Shown here piece by piece: positions 10,986 through 23,458 of a stretch of 64,000 bases of DNA. The stretch's first letter is position 1; every line of letters starts with the position of its first letter. The stretch comes from Symbiodinium kawagutii (lineage: Eukaryota > Sar > Dinophyceae > Suessiales > Symbiodiniaceae): the NCBI GenBank assembly GCA_009767595.1, contig VSDK01012768.1:116485-180484 (forward strand), in the 5' to 3' direction. The notes under the pieces were generated by a model, which was not told the origin of the DNA, searched no databases, and was given only the letters and a program-made list of their open reading frames with translations. The position numbers and the translations under genes were made by a program.

Positions 10986-11530
10986 TTATGATTTCTGACG
11001 ATGATAGCCAGTACGTGGGGGTCTCAAACATTGGCAAACTCAAACTCATGACGTCGATTGTTTTTCCTAACGTGATTGCACAATACTGTATGTGTTCTTT
11101 GAATGATTGACTCATATCATGGTGGTTGAACTGCGCTCCGAGTGACGAGCGCAAGAACTTGGCGGCGAAGCTACCAGGGAGTTGGGCCAAGGACCCGCGT
11201 TCAGCCTGGGATCACATCAGCTGTGAACAGCTGGAAGTCTACAGCATCCATAGCCTATCAAGGTGTTGGGACGGCACGAGAGGAATTTGAACATGATGGG
11301 TAGGTACTTGGGAATGGTTTTGTGTCATAGCAGTACCAGTACCCCGGATTGTAATTGAACGACCAGCTCGTTCTCCTTGAAACAAAAGGGCAGTGCATCC
11401 ATCGCAAGGATATACGCAGCAAGTCATAGAATTAGAATCTGAAAGCAAGTCGCATGTTACATCGATTTCTTGCACCAATGGCAGGTGCATCTGTTCCGGC
11501 AGGTTGTTGTTTTTGTTTTGGGGAGGTATC
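10982..11530 (-). CDS. Two coding-like blocks, unknown
   Basis: Block 11530-11242 reads IDVTCDLLSDSNSMTCCVYP and HHVQIPLVPSQHLDRLWML before a stop, with normal-looking codon use. Block 11212-10982 follows ATCCCAG and reads AERGSLAQLPGSFAAKFLRS. I could not join them in phase. A plus-strand frame over 11110-11280 is also open. They could be upstream exons of the gene at 5934-10049, with the microsatellite in the intron. Confidence 0.35.
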
Positions 11531-11539
11531 ATTGACACA

Positions 11540-12480
11540 TGTTGCGACTATGAGCCATCATTAGAGCTTGAAACATTGTAGAGACTGCAGCCATCAACGC
11601 TCACTACCAACATTCATTAACCATTTTTGGTCGAGAATCATACCAAATGTCGGCAATGTCATACCCAGAACCGACGTACAACTCCACAAGCCCGAGTCCC
11701 AAGTTAAACACTTCGCCGTTCACCAGCAATTATAATGGAAACGGGCGAACCCTCTGCAAGTCAACCCGGCAACATCGAACCTCAATGTTCTAAAAGTCGA
11801 AAAGCAAAACCGGAAGAGTGGGCTGTATATGGCTGTGTGTACTTCATTTTCCAATTTTTAGGCTTTGCTGCCTTGCTGGGTCTTCCAGCGGGCAGTTCCT
11901 TTCATCATCTGGGCCCCCGCACGGTGACTCCAAATACATCAGAGCTTGCACCGGAGCCTAAGCAAGGACCTGCGCGCTCAATGCTGCAATGCTGACATGG
12001 CCCTTGGTTGCTAAACATGAGTCATGATATGTCATGATAATGGTTCCAGTGGTTCTATGTGGTTCTATGTGGTTTTAGTAAATGATGCTCCAGTGCTTTT
12101 AAAAGATGACAATGGTCTCTGAAAATGTTTGCCTAGGTTTGGTTGGGTTTGAGGTTTGTTGCAAAAGGTTGATGACAACTAAAGTGGTTGATGGTAACGA
12201 TTGCTGATATTTGATCCTATTGGTCACTGCATTGGTTGGCTGTATTGTTTGATGAGAAGGGCTGATGGCAATAGTTGATGAGAATTGTCGTGGTTAACGA
12301 TTGTATATAATGGCTGATGATACAGTAGTGGTTCATGAACCTAGATGTTTGAAAAAGACGATGACAATACGTTGTTGGCACTAGTTGGTGAGATTTGATG
12401 ATAATCATTGATGATCAAGGGGTGCCAATTTTCCGGTTTGCCATGATAATGGTTGATGATCAAGTTGATGATCAAGTAGT
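11540..12480. other. Mostly non-coding
   Basis: The block 11735-11995 is open on both strands: a plus ORF starts ATGGAAACGGGCG, and the minus strand has GPCLGSGASSDVFGVTVRGP. I cannot choose between them. From 12000 the sequence is low-complexity GGTTGATGAT/AATGGT words and AT-rich, with no clear exon. Confidence 0.3.
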
Positions 12481-12527
12481 TTTTTTCTACCGCCATCCCG
12501 AAGGTCCAGCTAGGCTGAAGGCTCATC
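12480..12527 (-). repeat. Short poly-A-tailed repeat, copy 1
   Basis: On the minus strand the copy reads GCCTTCAGCCTAGCTGGACC, then GGGATGGCGGTAGAAAAAA. Three more copies occur at 16092-16140, 16306-16351 and 35422-35463, all in the same orientation. See the finding on this family. Confidence 0.55.
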
Positions 12528-12540
12528 AAGTTGATGATAG

Positions 12541-13230
12541 CGGTTGATAAACCAATTGCTGGTCGTTTTTGTTGCCGCTTTGTTTGCCCGAGGCCTGGAG
12601 TAAAATGGCACATTCGGCCCGGAGCATCTGACGTCCGAGTCCTGCTCCGCAGCTCCGCTCGGACCGGGCTGCAACTCACCGGGACCGGGCTGCAGCTCAG
12701 GACTGGGTCCTGAAGCGGGGGAAGGCAAACCCGAACCAGTTATAGAACCTGGTTGTTAAACTATAGAAGCTATATAACCTCTATAGCTTACCTAACCTCT
12801 ATAGAGGCTATTAAACTATGGGGTCGAAAATTATATTCCTTCTAAGGTAAGGAGGCAGAAAAGACCTGATAATTTAGAATGTTAAGTTTGCCAGTCCGAG
12901 TGGAAAACCAATTGCAGCTGTCACTATATATTTTTGCTCGCTCCGGACACCGTGACAAGTGATGGAGTGTGAGTGCCCCATGCTGCTCTAAAGCTGGGCA
13001 TTGGTCTGGAGCTACTGGCAATGTGAGAATCCAAGGGCAGCCCTCTGACAATCTCTGACCATCTCTGACCCTCCTTGATTTCCATCTGCCGCGCCAAAAA
13101 CATAGCGACACTGGCGCCGCCTTCCAGCAATCGTTATCGTGGAACTGAAGCCCAAGCTGCGCAGGAGTTCGTTTGCAGTTGTTCGACCTCCAAGAATCGT
13201 TACACCAATGGTTCACTTTCAGGGAGTGCG
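12541..13230 (-). CDS. GC-rich coding-like region, frame uncertain
   Basis: Two minus blocks have long open frames. At 12541-12725 one frame reads GLGRQMLRAECAILLQASGK. At 12905-13190 one frame reads ASVAMFLARQMEIKEGQRWS and another GGRTTANELLRSLGFSSTIT. More than one frame is open in each, so introns or the true frame cannot be set by eye. No family is recognised. Confidence 0.35.
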
Positions 13231-13326
13231 AATTCGTACGAGTTTCTACAAGCGAGAGGTGGTCAATCATTGTAAGCAGTTCAAACGCACAAAGGAGTTC
13301 AACTGATTAACTATACCATTTGCTTA

Positions 13327-13415
13327 GAACACTCCTTGTAGCTCCTTAGCTCCCCCTTTAAAGGGACATTGATATGGGGATACGACTAGCTTCTGAGCTC
13401 CCAGCTAACAACCAG
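13327..13415. mobile_element. Hairpin mini-element (family 1)
   Basis: The copy has GAACACTCCTTGTAGCTCCT, then AGCTCCCCCTTTAAAGGG, and ends in AACAACCAG. It matches the copies at 2658-2748 and 38778-38867, but the left end is worn. Confidence 0.55.
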
Positions 13416-13609
13416 CTACAAACAACACGGTACCATACGGTACCATCCCAAACAACACCCCAAAACTGCAAAGCAAATGGCCCAAAGAATCAAATTCAAC
13501 TACAAGCCGTTGAAGCCAAGACCCAAAAACGGTTTTGGGTAAACACATTTCAAAAAGCAAAAGGGCTCATTGAAGGGAAACCAGCTCCCGGGATGGACAA
13601 CTATTAGTC

Positions 13610-14330
13610 ACCAAAAAACAATTATGTAACGACATTCAACACCATCATACCATCATCCAAAAAGTTGTTATGTGTCTCGCGCAATGACATCCCTCCAAAT
13701 GATTGCGTGAAATCCTTATACCACACAAGCTCAACATTCTCAACACGAGCAAAACTCAATTGAGTAAGATTCACTCAACGTATTGCTACCAGCTGGGTCT
13801 TGCCCAGTAGCATTCGCCCTCCAAGAGCTGGTCAGTTGAGAATTCGACTACGAAGGACGACAACAGCAACAATACATGTAGCAAATTAGCTCCAATCAAT
13901 AGAAAACAATTTACATCGTTTTTCATGGTTTACACATGTTTGGACAGGGCTCACTTTGTTTCCACCTGATACTGTCCATGCGAGAAAATCACCTCACCAC
14001 AATCTGGCGCACTACTTTGTCCAACGTACACAAAATGGCTTCAGTCACCATCAGTCACCTACGTTTTCATCCACCGAACCCAGCCGTTGCTTTTCTGGGT
14101 TCAGCGGTTGTTTTTCTATGCAGAACGGTGCATGTACTTAGCCACTCCAGTTCTGACTAGGACGAACCTCCTAGTGCTCCTGGCCATCAGGAGTTGGCCA
14201 TTTCAATCAATTGCAGCCATGATGGCACAGCCGCATTGCACTTATTCTGTGCGCTTTTTGATCATGCTGTGGCATTCTCAATTAAGTTTAGTCAAACGTG
14301 TCACTTTAAGATGGTCATTTTTCTTGTCAC
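13610..14330. other. No firm gene
   Basis: A minus block near 14020-14075 reads MVTEAILCTLDKVVRQIV and ends at GATTGTG before GTGAGG. It could be an exon, but an acceptor is not evident. The plus ORF over 14087-14437 looks like a shadow. Confidence 0.3.
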
Positions 14331-15766
14331 CAGCGAGGGTTGCCCCAAACCGTCCAACCTCCCGCAGTAAGTGCAACAGGAATCAACCTTGGCACGGCGC
14401 GTCTGCAGAAGGTTGGCGACTAGCACGCAGTTCATGAACACCCAACAGTTGCATGCAGCACTACCTCTTGCAACAGAACAAACGATTTAATTGTTCATCT
14501 TTCATTCTTGTTGCTTTATTGTCTTTATTTTGCGTTGCTGAGGGAAGTTAATCTCTCATTCTTTTTGCTGAAGGACTTTGATGTCGGCCTCCAGCTTAAT
14601 TGAATTCAGTCCAAGCCTCAGCAATTAAAACTACATTGAAATCCAAGAAGGGCTCACTGTGACATTCCTAGTTCCCATCCCATGAATCAAACTTCTTCCG
14701 TCGTCCAAATCCACATCTGCAAAGCTGCACGGCATCTTTTGGCTTGTCATCTGAATGGCTTGAGGCATGGGTGGAAGCTGTGAAAGTGCCGATGTTCCTA
14801 GATGTGATTGCGCTGAAAGAATATCAGCGCACACAAAAGCACACATCTTGCTTCCTGAGAGCAGAATGTGTAGCCGGAAATGACCCATCAAAAAAGGGGG
14901 TCAATTGGCAACATGTATTTGACTTTCAATGCTTGTCCACAATCAAGCAGGGCAGGGTTCCAAGTCAACTGTGGCCGCATGGTAAAGGTTGTTGTATACC
15001 AGAACCATCTGCGGGCAAATGTCGCCACAGCTTCGCTCCTCTTCCAAGTCATACACATGATGTCGGCCAACTCGTACGGCGCAGAAAGGAAACGGTCCCC
15101 AAGCCACCTCTGGAGCCTGTCAATGTCATCAAGCACTCGCCAAGATTCGTTCCTCTGAGACATGAGCCCAGTGGTTTGCACAAATTCTCTCTTTAATGAT
15201 TTCTGGAAAAAGTGAGGATGCTGGAAAGTGTAGATGTCGAATCCGGGGATGGCAGATTCCACCTTCTTAGCAAATGCTGGCAAATTACATTTTTCGTCTC
15301 CAAACGTGACTTGCTGCACAGCCTCCGGTACATACAGCGGCGCTGCAATCTTCAGTAAGTTGTACAAGCGTTGGATCTCATTGGACTTGGAGTCTTCAGG
15401 AAGTTTGTGGAGAAACCCATCTGCGCTGAAGGGAATCAAATGCCAACCTCCGGTGTAGCCTTCAAGCATTGTTATTCGCCAGTCGTTCATGATGAAGATC
15501 CCACAGCCGGCTGGCCCAGTGTACTCAGCTGGCTTGCCAACTTCTTCATCCTTGTTATTTCGGCCCAAGAGTGGTTTTTTACAAAATAAGCCTGCACTGA
15601 TCGTCACGTGCTTGCAAGGCACAGCTTCTGAGTTTAATGCCTGGGAAATGCGTTCATAAAGTCGATGGAAATTTCTTTTGAGAGCACCTGCAAAAGGTGA
15701 TTTGTGCCACGGGCTTGTGTCCCACTTATCTTGCAAGCAACCATTCCCAAGCGAAGTTGTGTTGAC
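14331..15766 (-). CDS. Gene with an 879-nt exon, unknown protein
   Basis: Exon 15766-14888 starts after a GTTGGCAG acceptor and stays open for 292 codons to a TGA. Pieces: VNTTSLGNGCLQDKWDTSPW, IFIMNDWRITMLEGYTGGWH, LPAFAKKVESAIPGFDIYTF, WRVLDDIDRLQRWLGDRFLS. It is by far the longest convincing frame here. It is followed by blocks 14854-14658 (acceptor CTGCTCTCAG; MCAFVCADILSAQSHLGTSA; donor GTGAGC or a TAG at 14634) and 14466-14331 (CCTYCGRLDGLGQPSL; donor GTGACA). If these belong to the gene, the TGA near 14888 is in an intron and the donor was missed. I recognise no domain. The sequence is mixed alpha/beta in look, without signal peptide or membrane segments. Confidence 0.65.
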
Positions 15767-16091
15767 CTGCCAACACGCGGGGCAAATTCAACCCTTCAGT
15801 GAATGAAACAGTCAAATGCACTGCCTTGGTTCTGTTTGGTACAGCACCCATTGCCGCTAGTCATCCCGAAGCAATTAGTCATCCAGCAAATCGCATGTGC
15901 AGTAGTGCAAAGTAAGTATAGACGTGTGGAACAGGCGTGAATATCATTTGGGAATGGTGTGCTGTCCGGATGTGTATCTGCATATGTCTGCTGACATTCA
16001 TGCGTATGTATGCATATGTTGGTGAATATAAACGCAAACGTATGCAAGTAGAAATATCAAGTATGTAAATAACAATATTAATTAATATATG

Positions 16092-16140
16092 TTTTTTTCC
16101 ATCGCCATCCCAGAGGTTCAGCGGAGCTGAAGGCGAGCAG
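16092..16140 (-). repeat. Short poly-A-tailed repeat, copy 2
   Basis: Minus strand: GCCTTCAGCTCCGCTGAACC then GGGATGGCGATGGAAAAAAA. This is the clearest copy of the stem (TTCAGC...GCTGAA) and of the A-tail. Confidence 0.6.
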
Positions 16141-16305
16141 GTGGCCCAACCAAATCAAGCCACGACGGATGGTGAGCAACCAGGTTAAACAATATTAATA
16201 TATTTATATATTTCAATAAATAAATATAAATATATATATGCGTGTATATTTATTCATTAGTACATAATGAAAAGTAAATACAACAAATACAAAAATATAA
16301 AAAGT

Positions 16306-16351
16306 ATTTTTTCCAACGCCGTCAGAGAAGTGCAGCTAAGCTACAGGCGAG
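16306..16351 (-). repeat. Short poly-A-tailed repeat, copy 3
   Basis: Minus strand: CTCGCCTGTAGCTTAGCTGC then GACGGCGTTGGAAAAAAT. It is a diverged copy, 170 bp from copy 2. Confidence 0.45.
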
Positions 16352-18299
16352 AAATAGACTAGACTAGATTTACATGAAAAAGGCGGGTGCACATCAAACG
16401 TTGCACTCAAGGCTGTACATGTATCTAAAAAAGAATATGTTTTTAAATCCTGGTTCAAATTAGGGGTATGGGGGTCTGGCCCAGCTTGTATAAATATAAA
16501 TTAGGAGTCACCTAAAAAATACCTACAAATACAAGGGGCACAACCTTAGGGTAGCCCCACTACAAAAACAGGGTAAGAGATAAGAGGTGCTTCGAAAACG
16601 AGCCTCTACAAAATGATGGTCTTAGCCTTGATGCTTGCCTGGAATTCTGATGAATTCTGAATGCCCTTTTGTAGAACACCAGTATGAAGGCAGGACTTGT
16701 ATCCCTGGAATCACTCGCATTTTGTAGAGACCAAACTATTTCGCCAACTAGCCTCAAATCGCGGGCAATTGTGTCACGAGAATTCAAAAAGTCCCTGCTG
16801 TGGTTGCTGGATGTCATCAAATCCCTGTTGAAATATCACTCATCTCTACAAAATCATCTTCTACAAAAAGGGGTCCAGGGGTAGTGAGTGCCAAGGAGCA
16901 AATATAACATCAAATTTAAATTTAACATCCTCTACAAACAGCTGTTTGACTTTGGATTCGAGAATTTAACATCCAATCCTACAAATTGAGGGTCAAAACC
17001 CGATGACATAGCTTATATAAATGGAAGGGACACAGGGGCATTTTTTCCAGATAGATGACCCCGGGTTTGTTGCTTTATAAGGGACACGAGGTCATTTTAT
17101 AGAGGAAATTTGCACGGGGATGTTTTAATATAAATATTAAATATAAACAAATTTACGTACATATGTATGTGATTGTATGTGTCTGCATGCCACAAATGTC
17201 ACGTTACGAAAAATTCAAGCGCGGTGCAATTATAAGCAAACCAGGGAAGCTCTGTGCATAGATGCATGCATATTACGAATATGCAATCATATGCACTATG
17301 CATGCATATTAATTATGCATGCGCACATGTAACATGTATTCCATCAATGTACTTCTGCATCATGTGTACAAACGCATGTGAGCTTGCAAAAAAACAAACA
17401 AGTGTTTCAACCAAACATATTCCAACCCAAGGCCATGCCATGGGGGATATTAACTGTAAAGTGCACATTTGACAATTGCCCAAAGTGACACATGCCACAC
17501 TATGTCAACGTACAGCGTGCATACACCGTGGCACAAACACAGGAGTTCACATTTGAGAAGCATGATTCTGCGACTATGAAAGCCTACGCATGTGTGTGTA
17601 TGCGCACGTGTATGAATGCGGTGCAACTGCTTCTAGATTTGTTCGGAGCACGTGCAAAATAATGACTCATATCATTTGGAATATGTGAGCTTCACTGTAG
17701 GTTTTCTTATTTATATTCATCTTTTGTTTTTCTTTTTATTTTTTTTTCTCTCTCTCTCTCTCTCTCGCGCTATCTTTCTCTCGCTTTGTCTCTGTCTGTC
17801 TCCCTTTCCCTCTCGCGACTCTTTTAGCTCAATTGCTTTCACCTGTCTATTGATGCCACTAATGAGTCGACTACATTCACACATGCCGAAATGAATAAAA
17901 CAAAAGAGCATGAACATACATACACAATTGCTAACGCCTCCGACTTCTGCGACAATCTGAACACAAATCAAAATTGCATGGGCCTTCAAACATATCCAAC
18001 ACATGAATATACACATAAATCTGCCTGTATGCAAAGGTGTGCCTTGGCATGGCTGCACGTATGGTCATGTGTGCGTATACGCACATTTGGTATGTACGAA
18101 ATATAATCGAAAGATTGCATCTGTCAAGGGCCCGGTTCTATGTAAGTTATGCATGAATGCTGGAATGCTGGAGTGCGCAAATGCAGGCATGCATTCACGT
18201 ACACACATATATTGATCATATTGTGACGCTTAACCCTGATTAACCACTATTTCAAGTTCAAAATGTTATATATAACTTATTTGCGTTTGAGAAAATACG

Positions 18300-18830
18300 T
18301 TGCTTCGAGCGATCACAACCATGATATCAGTCCTACCTGGTTTCCGGTATATTTTCTGGCATTTTTGTCTGGATTTCTTGCTGGCTTTCTTTTCGGTTTT
18401 ACCTGGCATCAATTCTGACATTCTCTCCGCATGTATCCTGACAGTCTATCGGGCATATCTTCTGGCTTTCTTTCAGGCATTCTACGTAGGATTGGTGTTT
18501 TGGCAGTTTCCTGGCATGCATTCTGACATGTTTTGTAGCAAAAAGCATTATTTGTTTCATGTATTCTTGCATTCTTTGTGAATCTCTGTCTGGCTGTCTT
18601 GAAACCACATAGAGGTAAATATCAATAAGTAATTATACATATTGCGGCATTTTCTCATTCTATCTGGCATTCTGTGTGATTAACATTCTTTGTGGCACTC
18701 CATCTGGCATCTATTCTGACATCTTTTCTGGCGTATTCTGGCATTCTTGCTGGCATTCTATTTGGCAGTCATTCTGGCATATCATCTGCTATCTGTAGTA
18801 ATTTCCGGCATCTCTTCTCCCATTCTATCT
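18300..18830. repeat. Diverged TGGCATTCT satellite
   Basis: The words TCTGGCATTCTAT, TCTGACATTC and CTGGCATTC recur at irregular spacing. They match the unit of the clean 24-bp satellite at 53250-54075, 35 kb away, but here the periodicity has decayed. Confidence 0.7.
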
Positions 18831-18847
18831 GATCCAGGGGTCTTGCA

Positions 18848-18990
18848 TCACGTCGTTCGGGTCCAAGGGGCCCCAAAGCAGGGAAGGCCTTTCCATTTGC
18901 AGTGCTCTACTGTATATAAGCGTGTCGGGTCCGGAGCCGTGAATGCCTCGCCTTTGTCACCGTGCGGTGAACACAGAGCCCGTGCTGTTG
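18848..18990 (-). CDS. Coding-like block, unknown
   Basis: A minus open frame reads GDKGEAFTAPDPTRLYTVEH, then CKWKGLPCFGAPWTRTT before a TGA. Composition is protein-like. It borders the satellite and could be the end of a gene or part of a dispersed repeat; no second copy is in the window. Between it and 20.2 kb I see a TGCATG-rich zone and a hairpin element but no other exon. Confidence 0.4.
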
Positions 18991-19555
18991 TGCGGTTCTC
19001 TCCCTCTCTGTGGGTGGGTGGGTGTCCGGGCCCTTGCCTACTGGCTACCTATTTACCATGAGAAGTATTTCTTGCCGTTGGGGATCATCTGGACATGACT
19101 GTTGCCACTCGTGATGATCAATCTGAAATTGTTCAATGGTTGAATAGTCATTTCTTACCATGACCAATGATTGCAAACTGAAACTTGTTATTAAACTTCG
19201 TGCCCTAACCATTACTGCACCAACCAAGCATGTGCACATAACATTGGTGAAAAAGACACATATGCAACCGCACCTGCTCGCAATGCAACTGTAGGCTTCT
19301 CACAGTGCACTGAATGCGTACGCATATTTTCTTTTAATTTTGTCTGGAATCGTAAACAAAGGTGTAGGCCTGAATGCAAGTGCAAGAGCACGGTGGATGA
19401 AAATGGATGAAACACGTACGCGTGTCCGTCTCTATGAATTGTATGTATGCATGCATGAGCATTGTCCAAAACGCGCGCATCTGGACACCTCTGGTACTAT
19501 CTGGCCATGGACTTCTAGATACAGTAGGTGAAAGGTGGTATGGACGCACGGTTGA

Positions 19556-19673
19556 TGGAGGAAATCCTGCACCACCCAGAAGGGCATCCCAAGCAAGCTT
19601 TTGTGAAGACATCCCCTTCAACCTCCTCATCTCAATGTTGGGATGACAAGGTGCGCGGTGCAGGATCTCCTCC
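19556..19673. mobile_element. Hairpin element with GGAGGAAATCCTGCACC ends
   Basis: GGAGGAAATCCTGCACCAC at the left pairs with GTGCGCGGTGCAGGATCTCC at the right, about 118 bp overall. GGGCATCCCAA and TTGGGATGAC lie inside, also inverted. Single copy in this window. Confidence 0.5.
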
Positions 19674-20328
19674 TTTCAAAACTTTCATGTTCAACATGAA
19701 CCCTGCACAAACTTCAATATCAAAATCCACGGATGCGAACAATCAAAGTGGTGCAGGATTGCCTGCATCAACCGACTGAAGGGAATGATTTTCAATTTAT
19801 TTACCCTGCAATTGCAAAATAGACCAGAACAAGCTGGCAAGGAATGCACGAGAGCTGCTTGAATGCAGCAGTTACATTGCAGAAAGCAACCCTTCAGTTG
19901 CAAAACGCAACAGAACCACTACAAAGAAAAAGACCTTACACGCACCAATGTGGTAAATTTCAAGTTTCAAATCATTACCAAGCTATTTTCCTAGGTTTTT
20001 ATCTATCATCTATTTTCAAACTATTATCAAACTCAACTTTCCAACTCGCTCAAACTCATCTTTCAAACTATTGTCAAACCCACCATTCCGTTTCCAACCC
20101 CTTCTCATTCTTCTGATTGTTGTAATCTCCACTGGTTAAAACATATATCGGATGGTCATAGGTCCTAGATGTGAGCAGCACTGCTTGTCATTTGCCGACA
20201 AGCATTCGTAATTCAAACTACTTCTACACTTAGTGGTTTCAAGTTATAACATGTTATAACATGTTCTAATTCAATATTAATGATCGACCTTCCCTTAATA
20301 CTCAAGTATTCCATTCGCCCAGTGGTAC

Positions 20329-21742
20329 CAACGCGTCGGCCGGCCTTGGCGGCACGGCTCTGGAGCATCCATGCTCCATCGCACTCTTCGGCCGCGACTG
20401 GGCCTGTGGCTACCAGAACAAGCACCTGCGCAGCGCCAAGTTGCTTATAGGGATAAGAATTGGGTATCAGTCATGGCACATGTCGATACTAGAATGAAAT
20501 GATATGAAATGGCTAACGACCACCGGGCCATCAAGAGTTGAAGGTCAGGGAAACGAGGTTCTGGAAGTCAAAAACAAGCATCTTCATTAACCCCAGCATT
20601 TTCAGGCTTGCTCACAAAAGGAGTAACAAACAAGAACCAACAATAGGCTGTACGGCAACCTTGTGATACCGAGACCCCGGTGCTGGAATATGGTCCATCT
20701 GGACCGTGCAGTCAAGCGACCCACGAAAGCATCATCGTACGTTGGAAGCAACTTGAAGAATTGGCGGCTTAGAAATGATTGGAAATGATCCAATCGATTG
20801 GAAATTATGGAATTAGATTCAAATTCTCGATTTTGAGTCGTCACGGCTGCGTGGGCGGCCACGCACAGCAAATTTACCCCGCTCATTGAGGTGCGGTTTG
20901 TCAGCAACACATGGCTACCCGTGCGCAGCGCGCGATGTGGTACCACGCAAAGATAAGTTGGTTAAGAGCTGACCAGGTTGTCACAGCTGGTGCCATACTT
21001 ACAAACCAACTTAGCCAACTGGAAAGCACAAGTTTCTAGAAGTCAAATTTGGAGGGTTCCTGTTGGGATCTACCAGAATGGCCTGGTTGGAAATGACATG
21101 AAATGACCATGGATACGCTAGAAGCTATGTATGCCGCATGGTTGGTGGCTGAAACCTTTTTGATCTTGATGGTAACTTGATGATAACTTGATTGCAAATT
21201 GATGGCAAATTTATTATTTTTCAAATCATAAATCTATTACCAACCAATCCAAAATAAACCATTAAGCCATCATTATCAACAACATCATGCCTATGGTGCT
21301 AGATGGTGCTAGTCACCATGCTAGGGGTACAGTGTTCCACCTTCTCAAACTTTGTGCCGCATGCCGCAGTTTTTGGGCCAGTGGCAGGATTGTACTCATC
21401 GTCCACTGACCAGACCAAATGTTCGGTCGCCCTGAAAGCCCCAGCTGAGTTGCGAAAAAAAGTGCCCAGGGCAGCCAAAACTGGATTAAAGATGTAAAAA
21501 TGGTATGTTAATTTTGACTAATTTTGTAAAAACATACAAAAAATGTACAACTGCTTTGCACCTCAGTTTTGGATTGAAAATGATCAAACCATGCAACTCA
21601 TAGCAGGATGCGAGCACATCATGAAAAAGGAAAGCAGTCTGGCTGTTGGGTCTCGACCGCCTCGTGGTTTGGATAAGGCCGGCCAAGTAGCCATCAAGGT
21701 CAGTTGGGTAGGGTTGGTGGCCCAATATGTGCAACCAGAACA
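20329..21742 (-). CDS. Multi-exon gene, unknown protein
   Basis: Four minus blocks. Exon 21742-21590 (HILGHQPYPTDLDGYLAGLI; donor GTTTGA) joins in phase to exon 21480-21317 (TAATCCAG acceptor; FRATEHLVWSVDDEYNPATG then PKTAACGTKFEKVEHC; donor GTGACT). Block 20946-20602 stays open for 114 codons (GVNLLCVAAHAAVTTQNREF, LLPTYDDAFVGRLTARSRWT). Exon 20425-20329 follows CTGCGCAG (VLVLVATGPVAAEECDGAWM) with a GTACCA donor. The order fits one gene, but the middle joins are not proven. No domain recognised. A plus frame is also open across 20830-20940, so that block is the least certain. Confidence 0.5.
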
Positions 21743-21799
21743 CTACAATCATGTACAGGAGCAATAGCTAGTTGGTTATACATGAGGAATTAAAGCTAA

Positions 21800-22700
21800 T
21801 ACTAAAGCATTAATTGCCATACAAGTAATAATGCATTCAGAATAACAAGCAGCTATATAATACTAAGTACAATCATACGCACCAATTATGGCAATATATA
21901 GCAGTACGAACCATTCAACCAACAGTAAAAATATCCAGCTATAGCAATACAACCATAATACTAACCATACAACCCTAGGTAGTTTAGCCAACAATACAAT
22001 TTTGGTTGAACCGTTGGTTAGTTGGCTCATGGGATGCTGATCAACCACGACGTTCACTGACTACCTCCACAGCTGCTCCAGGAAACATCTTAGGTGGGGT
22101 TTCCGTGCTGGACCAGGTGTTGAAGCGCAACTGGAGCACCCTGGAACCCCTCTCTCTCTGAGGCATAGTGGTGGTTGATGATGGTCAACACCAAGTCTGA
22201 CCATCCTATCATGATGCCTGGTCGACATCAAGATAATCCAACGACCAGCCTATGTTGGGAATTTTTGCGGGCCCATCGGGAGTGCTTGTGGATGGATACC
22301 CAAAACTAGAGGTTGTTTTTTTCCCTTCGCATGAATTGACCATTATTAAGCACTCTGGTCATAATTGAAGTCCAAATCTTGCACGGCTGACCCACGGCGC
22401 CATCTGCATGAATATCATCAAAGCATAGTCTTCACAATTTCACGGGGGTCAATAACATGAGCCGTGCACACGCAAAAAAACAGAACGACTTGAACAAAAC
22501 ATGCATAAATAAACACTTCAGTATCATTGAGATGTCCTTTGTGTTCATCAATACTTAGCTATATACATAGTGATATTGGATATACGGTTTATACATGTTC
22601 CTACCATATAAACATAGAACAAAAACGCTTCGATGAAACATAGAACCGACCATGTTTTGTAAAGTTGCGTAAACGGGCAGGAGAGTAATTAGTCACAAAA
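21800..22700. other. No firm gene
   Basis: AT-rich at 21780-22010. A possible minus exon at 22070-22165 (SCASTPGPARKPHLRCFLEQ) has no clear partner. The rest is unremarkable. Confidence 0.3.
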
Positions 22701-22729
22701 GCGAACTTTCGGCGTTGCTGAGACTCGAT

Positions 22730-23340
22730 TCAAACCCGTCTCACAAAATTCACGACACGAATAATCTGTCCCAAAAAAATCCGCAACACAACGAATTCAT
22801 CTCAAAACATCCAACACACAGCAAATTCACCTCATAACATCCAGAACACAACAAACTCATCTCAAAACATCCAACAATCCAACACACAACAAATTCATTT
22901 CACAAAATGCAAACCACAAAAAGTCCATAAGACAGCAAATTCATTCATTTCACAAAACCAAAACCACAACAAATTCATCCGAGAAAAGCACAAAAAAGCA
23001 AAGTCATGTCACAAAATCAATTTCACACAAAATCCATCACACCACAAATCAATCTCACAACCCCAAACAAAGCAAATCGATTCAATAACAAATAATCTTG
23101 TCCCAAAATCCAGAACACAATGAATTCATTGAATTCAAATCAAACACTTCAAAACACAACAATCTATTTCAACAAATTTAAAACAACCCCTAGCACGAAT
23201 AGTCACAAAATCCACAGCCTACAAAACGAACAAGCAAAATCCATGGTCCACAACACAACAAATCTATCTCGCAAAATCCATACCTAACACAATTTACGAC
23301 AACAGATCCGTTACACAACCAAACCACAACACCATAGCTG
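22730..23340. repeat. AC-rich degenerate tandem repeat
   Basis: Units close to CACAAAATCCAAAACACAAC followed by AAATTCATCTCA recur about every 28-35 bp with much variation. The plus strand is almost free of G over about 600 bp. Confidence 0.75.
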
Positions 23341-23419
23341 CTCAAGGTGATGTCAGAGAAGTATTGGATCTTCAGTTTGCTTGAGAGGCGCGGTACTTTC
23401 AGCACGTGAGTGCTTTTTC

Positions 23420-23458
23420 TCGCGCGAAATCCGATTTGCGCGGTTGGATTTCGCGCGA
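23420..23458. repeat. Perfect 13-bp GC-rich hairpin
   Basis: TCGCGCGAAATCC (23420-23432) and GGATTTCGCGCGA (23446-23458) are exact inverted copies around a 13-base loop. The stem stands out in an AT-rich area and lies between the AC-rich tract and the GT-rich tract. Confidence 0.7.

Larger units (their letters stand above)
15790..18290. other. Gene-poor AT-rich repeat region
   Basis: There is no convincing exon. It contains TATA-rich tracts at 16180-16260, CTACAAA/TTTGTAG words scattered at 16500-16980, many ATGCAT/ATGTAT words at 17150-17350 and 17580-18220, and a TC tract at 17741-17815. The CTACAAA words often flank short segments in both directions, like worn inverted repeats. Confidence 0.5.

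Noticed and set aside
10317-10991. Poly-Met and poly-Ser proteins
   Set aside because: Translations of the ATG/TGA microsatellite.
12480-12527. Spliced-leader relic at the short A-tailed repeat
   Set aside because: I looked for the dinoflagellate spliced-leader core (CCGTAGCCATTTTGGCTCAAG shortened) and found no match here or elsewhere by eye; the repeat is a different sequence.
22730-23340. CRISPR-like array
   Set aside because: Units vary in length and sequence, there are no constant spacers, and the context is eukaryotic.
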